64,000 bases of DNA, taken from assembly GCA_033002965.1 (NCBI GenBank), contig JAURVB010013178.1:1-64000 (forward strand). Direction: 5' to 3'. The position numbers were made by a program, and so were the translations under genes. The number at the start of each line of letters is the position of its first letter. Positions within the stretch are counted from its first letter, which is position 1. The notes below the pieces were generated by a model. That model was not told where the DNA came from. It searched no databases and was given only the letters and a program-made list of their open reading frames with translations. This stretch comes from Piper betle (Eukaryota; Streptophyta; Magnoliopsida; Piperales; Piperaceae). Below, piece by piece: positions 24,274-35,202 of the stretch.

Positions 24274-24642
24274 AGGGGTGGTAAAAGTTGGTCTTCAGTT
24301 CTCCAAAAACAGTTTCTTACATATGGTGTAAATCGAAACAAAACCAAAAAATCAAAATATCTAAAAGCAGCCCGAACATGTATGCTTTCTGTTGGTTGTT
24401 ATCAAGTTATTTGATTTATTTCTGGTTTGTTTCGACGAGTTTAGTATGTTATATAGTATATTTTTTAATGTTATTAGGTTTACTTAAACAGGATGCAATT
24501 TTCATTGTATAAAGAATGGTCCCTTTTAAGCCAGATTTGATAAAATCTAGTTTCATAGTAACCGGTTCAGGGTGGATTTTTCATAAGCAAACTGAATTTG
24601 GTTTGGGAGTTTATAACTGAACCAACTAAATTCTCACCCCTA
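24274..24642. mobile_element. MITE in the BPC leader intron, hAT-like termini
   Basis: The left end AGGGGTGGTAAAAGTTGGT and the right end, inverted, AGGGGTGAGAATTTAGTTGGT form matching terminal inverted repeats. The flanks TATTGTG and TATTGTT suggest an imperfect 8-bp target duplication. The interior is AT-rich with no coding capacity. Confidence 0.6.
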
Positions 24643-25148
24643 CTATTGTTTACATGATTATCATCGAGGCTTGTGTGCTCTTCTGTTTAAACCCTAGGCA
24701 TATCATTTTCATAATTCTGAATTTAGCCCTTGGTTAGATGGACTTTATATTCTACAGAGGCATACAAGGCATAAAATAATCTATTTGGGCATTTCACTGT
24801 CATATTATCTGACAACACCTTGCTTTGTCGTAGTTTTGTATCCTGCTATTCTTGTCTATGGGCATGTGGCCATTTTGTATTATATTTGCTTTGTGCTAGC
24901 TTCATCATCTATGGCTGCATAAATTATAGCTACCAATTTGAAGCATTTGGATCCCAAATATCTCACAAAGGCCCAGATGTTTCATTTAGCAGAAGTATGT
25001 ATAATTGATTCAAGTTAGATTGGCATTTCCTTCAATAGCTACATTTGCATTTGCTTGTGTGCCTACCAGATTAACATCTAAAGCAAATTTGAAGAACATA
25101 CACAGTTGGGGATGTATGAACTTAGGATTTCCTTTTGTCCTTTTTTCT

Positions 25149-25502
25149 GGGGTCTGTTTCGTTGTCTTTAAATTACACGAAAGAAATGTAAAATTTAGAG
25201 GTCAAAAATTTCCTTGTGTTTGGATGTATGGAAATTTATTCAAAAGAAATTTCATTTTCAGTCAAAGCAAGTCTACGTAAAACTTTTACAAAGTAACATT
25301 TTCTTGTGAAAAATAAAAGAAATTGGGGTAAATTTTAGGCGACACATATTAGAAAGAAATATTTTATTTTTATGTTATTTTCCTATTTTCCAAACATGCT
25401 AGGTAAATTTTTAAAATTTTGTGTCATTTCATTTCATTGCATTTCCATTTCTTGTAATTTTTTTTCTTTTACATCATTTTCATGCCAACCAAACGGACCC
25501 TT
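25149..25502. mobile_element. Second MITE in the BPC leader intron
   Basis: The left end GGGGTCTGTTTCGTTG and the inverted right end AGGGTCCGTTTGGTTG match at most positions. This is the common plant MITE terminus class built on GGTCCGTTTGGTT. The interior is AT-rich and noncoding. Confidence 0.6.
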
Positions 25503-25693
25503 AGTGAATTGTATACTTATTGAAAGGTGTATGCAAGGTTTCCAATATTCATCCTTCATCAGGAAAATGAACTATTTTATTCATTTAATTTTGAAACATG
25601 GGTGTGCAAGTTTTTTAAAGTTCAAACAATGATTCTGCATTATGTGGTCAGCTTTTGACAAGCTGTTGTGAAATCTTCGAATGAGAGTTGGAG

Positions 25694-26795
25694 ATGGATG
25701 ATGGAGGGCAGCGGGCTAATGGTCGTGGCAAAGCTGATCCATACAAAAGTATCCGCACTCAGGTACAGCACAATTTCGCAACAAAGCTGTGGTCTGTTTG
25801 CAATTTTTATTTTTGTGTTTGTGATACATACTATATGGTACATACAACAGCATTGTAACATGTTGCTACAGAATATAATTTTTCTACTCTCATTGGCTGT
25901 TGCATGTTGCAGTGGGTGATTTCACAGAATCACTTTAAAGATCAACAAAATATGAAGCTAGCTAAAGCTATGGCCGAAAGGGATGCTGCAATTCATGAAC
26001 GAAATATTGCTGTGGCTGAAAAAACAGGCCATCGCTGAGAGGGACATGGCTATGTTGCAGCGTGACCAAGCCATTAAAGATATAAATAAAGTGATTTTGG
26101 AAAGGGATTCTGCCATTGCCACCTTAGAGTATGCTCATGAAAATGCTAGGAATAGCAGTGGTGCAGCCTGTCCTAATTGCTCTGGCTTGCCTGTTGCCAA
26201 GCAACTGCTTCATGAAGCTGCATACTATGGAAGGGAGATACATATAACTGAAGCTTATCCTATTTCCTCAAATGCAGACAACATGGCAAAGCCTCTTCGA
26301 GACAGAAAGCAATCAAATGATGCAAAACCTCAAGCTCGCGTAGCAGCTGGGAAAGCAAAAGCACAAATTGGTAAAAGAAAGAAAACGCCGGAGGAGCGGA
26401 AGGAACATGACATGGTAGGGGAAGATCTAAATAAGGTGAACTCAGTTATTAAGAACGAATGGAAAGGCCAAGATATAGGATTAAACATCGTCATATTTGA
26501 TGAAACTACCATGCCGGTCCCGGGATGTTCCTGCACGGGGGTGTGGCGACAGTGCTACAAGTGGGGAAATGGGGGATGGCAATCGTCTTGCTGCACTACT
26601 ACCTTATCCATACATCCTCTACCCATGCTACCTGGCAAGAAACATGCTCGAGTTGGTGGTCGTAAAATGAGTGGAAGTGCCTTCAACAAGCTACTGAGCC
26701 GGCTTTCCTCGGAAGGGCATGACCTTTCAATGCCTGTCGATCTCAAGACTCATTGGGCTAAACATGGAACAAATAGGTACATTACTATTAAGTGA
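25694..26795 (+). CDS. BBR/BPC (Basic Pentacysteine) GAGA-binding transcription factor, class II, with one frame break
   Basis: Exons 25694-25762 and 25913-26795 encode about 316 residues if one base is discounted. The start gives [20 protein letters not shown], the class II (BPC4-6) N-terminus, followed by the alanine-zipper coiled coil with repeated AERD(A/M)A units at about residues 40-85. The C-terminal BPC domain is intact: five-cysteine motif [39 protein letters not shown], and the [11 protein letters not shown] end. A lysine-rich linker ([12 protein letters not shown]) supplies a nuclear signal. Family members bind GA repeats and recruit Polycomb to genes such as STK and KNOX. A run of six A (26019-26024) adds one base: the upstream frame stops a few codons later (TGA at 26036) while the conserved protein continues in the next frame. 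Consensus error or real lesion is undecided. Transcription probably starts near 23.2 kb. Confidence 0.85.
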
Positions 26796-27897
26796 AGGCA
26801 GCGTTTAGCGATCAATAACTTTGACTGGCTTAGGGTGAGGAGATGGTTTGCAGCTGTTACGCGTGTTCCTTCTTGTACATATAATGTGTGGGACTTTCAA
26901 GCTTGCCTAGTTTGTCAATGGCCACCGAATCGTGGAGAGTGACATGTTCCGGCCTTCTCAATCACTCCCGAAAGAAGTTTGTGCCTTTTTGGTAGTTTCG
27001 GAAGAGTCGAGGAGTCATGGTGCTGTACAAGTTTATTTATCGAGTTGACTCCTAATTGGAGGCATGGTAGGAGTGGTAAGACTTGTAATAGCAAATAACT
27101 TGTGTCCATGGCGTGGTCCGGTTTTGAGAAATCAAGGGAAATTTGAACGGGCCACCTGGGTTGTCTTTTAATTCCACTATTTATGAAATTGCAGTTGCAC
27201 GTGAATTCCATGAACGTTGTCTTGTACGTAGCACGGTGCAATAGGTATAAATATATGTATATGTGTTTGAAATCTCTAGGAGATGCAATTGCAGTCTTGC
27301 ACGTAATCAACCTAACTCAACACCCCATGAGAAAGAAACTCACGCAATTGGTTGCAGGCAAGAACGGTCGTAAAATGGATTACATCAGGACTACCACCTG
27401 TCCATTCACTTGCCCCGCCAAAAACAGGGGGCGGGTGGAAAGCCATCCTCATCATCGATATCGTCACACAATTATTGAACGAAGACTTCCTTCCTCTAGG
27501 CTCTAGCAATGGGGGAACGGACTGACTTACAGGCAGTGAGAACCAGAACCAGATTTATTTATTAGTAGATTCAACACAAACAACTCTTTTTCAGTTTCAA
27601 CATTGAACTCGTCTATCACAAGATAAACAAAACAATAGCACACACATTAGTGGGCATATACATTTCTGTTTACGTGAATGACAAACCAATGGATCTACCA
27701 ACAATAAAATAATTCCAAACAAATAATGATATATTTGTAGAGAAGGATAAACACATGACAACCTGCTTGTTACCAAGTCTATTACGCCGTAATTAACCTT
27801 CAAGTAAAATATATCCAGGAAGACAGCTTTCTTTAGAAAAGTGAAGAAAGAATCGGTAGACGCGCACATCCAGCAGCCAAACGAAGTACATTATGTG
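26796..27897. other. Convergent 3' regions of BPC and bZIP
   Basis: The stop codons of the two convergent genes are 1.1 kb apart. The sequence holds their 3' untranslated regions; no further gene is seen. Confidence 0.5.
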
Positions 27898-30517
27898 CTA
27901 TTGATTCTGCTCGCTTGTAGCGGAGGTATTGTGACTCTGTTCCTGCTGCTTTTGTTGCACCTGATAGAGTGAGAGTTGGGGAGGTTGGTGCTGCATCTGG
28001 AACATTTGTGGATTCATCTGCACTTGCTGCGGCAAATTGCTCTTAGAGTGGGCACCCCCTCCAAGCTCTTGCGTAGCGATTTTTAAGCGCCGAACTTCTG
28101 CCGTTAATGCCTCGTTCAGAGCTGCATACAAGGCATCGGCAGTTAAAATAGAGCAACCACCACATAAAATATATAAACAAGACAAATATAATATATTAAA
28201 AAAATCTCTTGAACAACCTCATGAAACTAACATTGCAAAAAGGATAATAACAAGTCCACTTTGACTCCCAAGTATTCATCATAGATTCGACAATAATCAA
28301 CAAGCAAAGATGCTTAGAGCAACTAAGATAAATGGATATGATTACAATAAAATTAAAGACAAGTAGGTCAATATGAAGAAACACAAGTGCCAGATGAATG
28401 ACGGGATTAAGCTTTTGCTAGATCAAGAAATGAAAGTAACAGTTTCGAAAGCAAATCTCAGAATTTAAAAATTATGATGCTTGCTTAATTCAAACATCAA
28501 AGCTAAGAACACCAAAAAAAGAATATTTGGTGAGGTGCAAAGTGTCTTCCACAAGAATGTCAGTGAAGGCAGCGGACAACGAATCAGTAACAGCAAGGTA
28601 TGAAAAGAAGCAGAAAACAACAAATCAGCTGCTTTGAACATCATTTTCTTCGCAAAATATTTTCATAAACCCAAAAAAACTACAGGTAAATGTGGTCTGT
28701 AATTAACAAGTTATTCCTTAGTATGGTCGAATTAAGGTATATAGTTTGCTTTCATTTTTCACGCGTATCATCAGTAACATTATGCATGCGACATGTACAA
28801 TAGAGTGCTCCTTGTTCATTAAAATGATAACAATTCATATCATTGTCAGTACCATCTCTCAGTTGAGCTTGTTGCTCCATAGCTTGAAGACGGAACTTAA
28901 GCTCATTATTCTGACTTGTTAGCCCCACAGAATCTCTCTGAGGACAAGTATAGATGTCAAAACATATAACAAAAATAGTAGAAGAAGAAGAATAAGGAGC
29001 ACAATGTACTTTAAACAGCCAAAAACATGATCACCCAAAAATCTCCCACCTGCAATAGAGTCAATTGTGCAGAAAGAGTGGTAGCCTCCGTTTGCAGAGT
29101 CTGCACCTTATGCTCCAATTCTGAAATGTATCTCATTTTGCGCTCCTTCGATCTGGCCGCAGATTGACGATTGGCCAAAATCCTGACATAGGAAAAGAAA
29201 GAAACGGGCCTAAAGATCTGCACGGTGCAGAATTCACCACAAGCTAAAGAATTCGGTGCAATAAACATGAAATAATTGGGAAGGCACGGAGGTTGAAGAC
29301 AAGCCTTTTAACGCGTTTAGGATCCGCCGCAGCCATTTCAGCTAACTTCTCGTTAGCCATGATCTTCTTCATCTCTGCAACTGTGAATTCACCGTTACCC
29401 AACTCCAGACTAAAACTATTCGAGTTCCCGTCGAGTGAATTGCTGTGAGAAGAATGGTGGCCGGAGCGAGATCCGGGAGACGGTGGGAAGTTGGGCGACT
29501 CGTTGTCGAAGCTAGGCAGCTTCCCCATGAAGCTGTCCATGGACAAGCTCCGGCAATGGCGGGAAGCAGCTGCGCCGAGATTCCCATCAAAGCTTCGCTT
29601 GGCCGACTCCCTCTTGTCGGAGTGCCCGCTCTCAATCACACTGCTCTCGGCCTCGTTCTCGCTGCTCTCCGCCCCGTTCGTCTTCGACCCGCTCGCCCGG
29701 CTGTCCAGGTCGTCGCCGCGGCTGCCCTCCGCCCCGGGCGCTCCACCGGAGTTGAGCGCGTCGAGATTCATGTAGGCGGAGAACAGCTCGTCGGCAGTCT
29801 CTCCTTCCGTCTTCCGCTCCCCCATCCCTTCGCCGATATCCTCAACTTCCCGATCCCACTCCGACTCCCTCTTCACGAGCTTCACCGACTTGGCAGCGTC
29901 GAAGCTCGCCGGCCCCGGCCCAAGCTGGAACCGACCGAAGGGGGAGTGGATTCCGCCGGAGACCGAAAAGGGAACCTCGCTGAGAGACCGGCGGTGCGCC
30001 TTCCTCGGGGGGACGCCGTCCCCGTGCCCGCCGCCGCCGCCAAGGCGGAAGGAGCTGCATTTACTAAAGGGCAAGGTTTTCGCCGGCGGGGGAGCGTGGT
30101 CGTCCATCGAGGCGTCGGCAGAGGCCGGATCGGAGACGGACGGCGAGGCGGCCGGCGAGTCGCCGGCGCGGTAGGGCGACGGGCTGAGCGGGGGTAGCGA
30201 GTCCAGCGAGAAGAACGCCGCCGGCCCTATCTGGAGCCCCAACCCCTGCCCCGCCGATCGCCCTCCTCCTCCGCCGGCGCGGGAATACGGCGAGGCCGGC
30301 GGGAAATGCGGGGGCCGGCCCCGACTCCCTCCCTCCCTCCACCGCCGGCGGCATTATCAGGTGGGGCCAAATTCTGGGGCTGCATTGGAGCAAACTGGCG
30401 CAACATCGGAGGCGGGGGAGCTCTTGCAAAGGGGAGGTGGGGAGGGAGGTCCATCTTCTTGTGCAAGGAAGAAGGGGAAGTCCCAAAGGACGACTGTAGC
30501 CTCTCGGTCTCCTCCAT
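27898..30517 (-). CDS. Group I bZIP transcription factor, bZIP29/bZIP30-like, with one frame break
   Basis: Exons 30517-29305, 29182-29050, 28937-28853 and 28121-27898 encode about 552 residues. The order matches Arabidopsis bZIP29/30: LQSSFGTS near the N-terminus, [16 protein letters not shown], the phospho-motifs [10 protein letters not shown] and [11 protein letters not shown] (HxRxxS, 14-3-3 type), [34 protein letters not shown], the basic region ([19 protein letters not shown]), a leucine zipper and a Gln-rich tail. bZIP29/30 act in cell-wall and meristem or reproductive development. The N-terminal 65 or so residues are one frame away from the rest; the switch lies in a (CCCT)n tract at 30325-30340, where one lost base or one lost 4-base unit would explain it. 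The start follows a long (CCG)n(CCA)n tract in the leader. The first intron appears to use a GC donor. Confidence 0.85.
29183..29304 (-). other. Apparent GC-AG intron in the bZIP gene
   Basis: Exon 1 ends GTTAAAAG and the intron begins GCTTGT; the acceptor is TATGTCAG. This is the only junction that joins DPKRVKR to ILANRQ in frame, the conserved intron site in the basic region. The GT four bases on would break the frame. The context is weaker than for the NAC intron, so a T-to-C consensus error is also possible. Confidence 0.6.
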
Positions 30518-30567
30518 GGCCGGCAGAGCTGCTGCCGTAACACCAGTACCACCCAGCAACAACAACC

Positions 30568-30600
30568 GCGCCGCCGCCGCCGCCGCCACCACCACCACCA
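30568..30600. repeat. (CCG)n(CCA)n trinucleotide tract in the bZIP leader
   Basis: About six GCC/CCG and five ACC units lie 50-80 bp upstream of the bZIP start codon, read as GGT/GGC repeats on the transcript strand. No ATG occurs in it. Confidence 0.85.
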
Positions 30601-30602
30601 AG

Positions 30603-33600
30603 TGAGAAGATAAACACTACCCAATCTTTTTGTTTGTTAGTTTTGTGTTGTGTTGTAATTAAGAGGGAGATGTTAGATTGAGGTGCTTGAGTGGTGAAGG
30701 GTGGTGGGGGAGATTAAAAGGGGATAGAAGAAGGCGAAATTGGCGGAGAATCTAAGTGGCGAGCAGTCGAGGTCTTGGCCATGGCGGATTATTTGGAAAA
30801 TTTTGTTGCCTTTCTTCCTCCTCTTCCTTACCTCCTTCTCTCCCTCTCCTCCACCCTCCTTTTCTTTCAGATTTTGCTTTCCTATTTTTCGTTTGTAGGC
30901 CCCTGCTTTCTGCTAATCAACACCCACACACCCTTGTTTGTTTGATAACTTCAATTATGACCCTTCATCTTGTGTATTAGTAAATTGAGCTTTTCTCTTT
31001 TTTCTTTTTTCTTTTTTGGATGTAATTTGTGAGTAACAAGAACGGTTTAAATATATATTTAATATAATATTTAGTAAAATTATGAAGTAGTGACGGGCAC
31101 TCTTTACGAACTTTTACAATAAATTATCAAATAAAAAAGAAAGTTGTTCTATTTTTATTTTATTCATTCAAGCTTTGTTTGGTTCAAATGCTTGAACAAA
31201 ACTTCACCAATAATTATAACTATCAAAAAGATTTACAACTATAAATATAAATTATATTATTTTTAATAATTGTAATAATAATATTTTTGTTACAATATGT
31301 AATTAAAATTTTTCATATAAACTTTTTTAAATACAACCAAAATGTCTTGGTTCGTTGATTCACATCGTTTAAAGTAGGGTTCTTTAAAGTTCGATTAAAT
31401 TTGATTTAGTATGTGATATTCGACTCGAAAAAAATTAACTCGATATTAAACAAGTCGGTCTTAAGCTTGTACTTTATAACTCAGCTCGATTCAAAACTCG
31501 ATACCTTATGTAAAGAATAAAAATTTTGACCATATTTATTTTAAATTTATTTATAATTATAACTAAATAATATATCAAATTTAAATAAATTTATAAATAA
31601 TTAAATTATCTTTTATGCATAATTATATCAAATTTGAGATATTTTAATTATAAATTAAAGTTAGCATGAATTATACAAAAAAATAATATTAATAAATATA
31701 AATCAAACTAGCTCAAACTAAAATTAATTCGAATATTTTTTAGCTCAACTCAAATTTAAAATCAAACAAGCAAAATTTGAACCGGGCAAAAACTCAATTC
31801 GACCCATCCAATAAGCATCCTTAGTTTAAAATAAATATTACCCCAGAAAAACATATATATTTGGTTATAGCATGTCAAACATGGTTTTTCATGTGAAACA
31901 ATAAAAAGTAAAAAAGATAAACTATAATAATTACGGGAAGTTTGGGCGATACTACTCTGTGATTAGAGATTTTTTTATTAAAGAGATGACAGGAACCCGA
32001 ATCCAAATGACTTGCTGCCTAAGCTATTACTATTCTTAACATTATCTTTCTTTCTAAAAACAATGAATATGGCGGTGGTTCGTGTCCCAAAAATGGTTCG
32101 TTTAGATTAATTATCTCCACAATACACAGGTAATAAGTTTATATATGCCCAAGCCCAAGCATGTGTACATATTTAAAGCATTTTCAACCAATTTTTTCAA
32201 CAAAAAGCAAAAAGCATCTACACAGTTATCCCGTGTTTCTTGTTGGAATTTTTCACATAATTGGGCCACTCAATAATCGTACGCCCCAAAAAATTATCTT
32301 AATTCGGTGTGTATGGTAATGTTAATTACCAATTCTCATCGCAGTGTCCGCTCCATGTCGGCAAAAAAGGCCGGCCCCCGATGTGAGCGACCACTTTGGT
32401 TAACGACCTGTACCCTTGAGTTGTTTCTAATTGGAGACGGCAATCTATGGCTAATATTTAAATCAACCAAATAATAAAGTTGTTGTTAGATTATTACTTC
32501 GCACCTCGCACACGGCTTCTTGTGACCGACGCCGTTGATTATCGAGTGGCGTCTTCCTGTTTACCTCGTGATCACCGTTAACTCTGGAGAGGAAAAAGGT
32601 TTATCAATCATTTAATTGACGTCATTAAGTTGACTTCTTGCTTATTACGAAACGCGGTGCCATTATATGACTGGCTGTTGACGATTAGCGTATGAGCCGA
32701 GAGCGATTGCGACGAGATGCTTTGGATTAATGTATACTTGCTGTCATGATTTTCGGCTCAATTTATTATGTAATATAATGGTTTCTTAAATCCATCTGCC
32801 CACATTAAGCTGAGACTCTGCATAGTAGGCCCGGATACAGTCGTGATATTTTTTAAATAAGTTTTTAATAAATTTAATGATTTGAATTAATTATTTTCAC
32901 TTTATTTAATATAAAATAATGAATTTAATTTCAAATAATTACGACAATTTTTTTAAAAATTATCAATTGTCATTAGGATCGTTAACTTTATGATTATTAT
33001 AGTTCTAAACAACCAGAAAACAGATTTAATCCTTAAATTCTATCACCTCCCCCATCTTATCGTCCACTCCATTCCTGTCGTCATTGGCCGGCCCAAGCTG
33101 GTTCCTCCTGTATTTTCTTTTGAAAAAGGAAAAAGTGAACGTTCTACGATTTTTTGTGGCCAAATATTTGAACATACAGAATCGCAAATCACTAAGGTGT
33201 TTATAAGCTGAAGTAGACGAGATAAATGAGGAGTACAACGAGGTAAAAGCTTTCTGGAGTAAAGTTGTTGATCATCCCATTTGTAGAGTGGATATTAACA
33301 TGCTTAAAAAGATGAAAGGGGATAAGGAAAGAGTAAATGTAGAAACTAAATACGATTGAATCCAGAAATAAAAACGTTTAAAATTGGTTAAGTGCCTCTA
33401 GGATTGTTAATCTAGACCCAGAAAATTTCACGAACCTAAATTATAATGTTGATTAAAATTCTGCATTTTTGTTAATTCAGTTTGTCAAAATTTTGATGTC
33501 TTGGTTTCGAAAAAAGGTGATGTTGTGCGTATTGTCATAGAGTAATTTTTTGTTTTTTGTTTTTACAACGCAGAGTAAGAAAAGGGTTGTACATTAGCAT

Positions 33601-34406
33601 GATGGCTTAATGTGTCAACACTTGGATCCATAAAAATGTTATGGATTTAACAAAAAGTATGATTTTTTGATGATCTTAGCTTTAAAAACAGTATATATGA
33701 CTGTTTTAGATGATACAAGACATTATATTTATTCAATAAATTTTCAAAAATTCTTCCCAGATGGAGCGCGCGTACGTGGTAGAAAATGAAGCTACGGCTC
33801 AAGCTACAAGACTTTAATTTGAAGAAAAATAAATTGTGAAGTCCACTTAATTTGAAGTAGTTCGACAACGAAGCGCAAAAACTTCACGGTCTCTTGGTAT
33901 AAGAAAGTGTGTATTTATTTTAATTTAAAGTCCAATTAAAAGGCGGGAAATGATTCGAATATGATGTATTTTCAAAGCCTGAAATTGAATTGTATATTCC
34001 AACTATCGCTCTTCTATAAATATTTCAGTAAAAATATTTTACCAATAACTTTCTAAGTACTTAGAATAATATTTTTACTCGCATCAATTAATACTTTTTC
34101 TTTCTCGTGCAGTCGGCTACTAATCAAAGATGCTTTGCATGTTTTACATTATTAACAAAGAGAAGAAAATATAAGTGAATTTTACTTCCACGTATCTATA
34201 TGAATATGGAGGTTGTCATTTATCCTATTTGGTTGGTGGCATATCTTCATGGGAAAAGATTAATTATATCAATTTTTTTATTAGTTCAAATCATCACATT
34301 AAAAGTATGAAAGAATCAACTATAATAAGCAATTATGTTCAACTAATTCTTGTAATTAGGACCAATGATAAGGGCCAATATAGGGCTGCTATAGCAGGTT
34401 TGTTCC

Positions 34407-34410
<4 letters not shown>
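30603..34410. other. bZIP promoter and AT-rich intergenic DNA
   Basis: The first few hundred bases are the bZIP leader and promoter, with strong pyrimidine bias at 30800-30900. Beyond is AT-rich DNA with one dispersed repeat copy (31380-31815). A 49-codon frame at 33210-33359 has no start and no recognisable homology. No gene is supported. Confidence 0.45.
31380..31815 (+). repeat. Dispersed repeat family, copy 1
   Basis: This copy shares many blocks in the same order with the inverse of 37968-38372: TACTTTATAACTC / ACCTTCATAACTC, TTATGTAAAGAATAA, ATTAAATTATCTT, TATTTTAATTATAAATTAAA and ATGAATTATA. It is noncoding and AT-rich, probably a nonautonomous DNA element. Confidence 0.75.
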
Positions 34411-34447
<37 letters not shown>

Positions 34448-35149
34448 TATATAATATAAAATAAACCATGTGACTGGAATCAGAGTTTTACATTAGCGAA
34501 CTAGTCAGTTCAATTATCATTTGAGTCAAGTGAATTTTATAACTGCGTGCTGAGTTAAAGTTAGTTGTGTGTTATGAGCGATAAAGGTTAAGTGTACACG
34601 AATGTATAATAATAATGTCAAAAAGATGATGAGAAATGAGTCATCAGAATATATAACAGTATGCAATTTTTTTTAATATAAATATGTTATTTTAATGTTG
34701 TAGTGTGTATTATATTTTATAAGATTTTTCCTTATTTTTTTGAATTTTTTAGAATTTATTAAGAATTAGTTATTATTTTTTATTTAAATCGGAGATGAGT
34801 CAACTTTTATTCATGATAATACCACCCAAAATTCTCATGACGGTTTCCACCCCTCCACTGATCGTCGCCCCAACCTCGCCCCAATCATTGCCATCAATAC
34901 TGCCTTTAATACCCGCACCACCGTTGATCAACGTCGTCGACCACTATCGAATCGTCACTTAGTTTTTCCCAACCTCTCTGATTGTTGTTCGACCTTCACG
35001 ATATAAGGGAGCCGCGCCCTAATGCTGCCCATCTTGGCTTCGATTTGCCATCGTACTTATCACTCCTATGCAATCGTAATGCTGACGCCTCCCCTTTTAA
35101 CTCTGGATCATTTTTACCATACTTAACAATATATTATTATTATTATTTA

Positions 35150-35198
<49 letters not shown>
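34411..35198. repeat. Two (TA)n tracts bracketing a half-GC-rich block
   Basis: (TA)n tracts at about 34411-34453 and 35147-35198 bracket ~700 bp whose right third (about 34840-35110) is GC-rich, like the arms of the TA-flanked elements elsewhere in this window. I could not find matching inverted ends, so a decayed member is only a possibility. Confidence 0.4.

Positions 35199-35202
<4 letters not shown>

Noticed and set aside
26019..26024. Programmed ribosomal frameshift in BPC
   Set aside because: The shift needed is +1, not the canonical -1 at A-rich slippery sites, and no family precedent is known to me.
29445..30197. 250-codon frame antisense to the bZIP gene
   Set aside because: Shadow of a GC-rich exon; the minus strand encodes a recognisable bZIP.
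33210..33359. 49-codon frame with protein-like composition
   Set aside because: No start codon, no splice acceptor that fits, no recognisable homologue.
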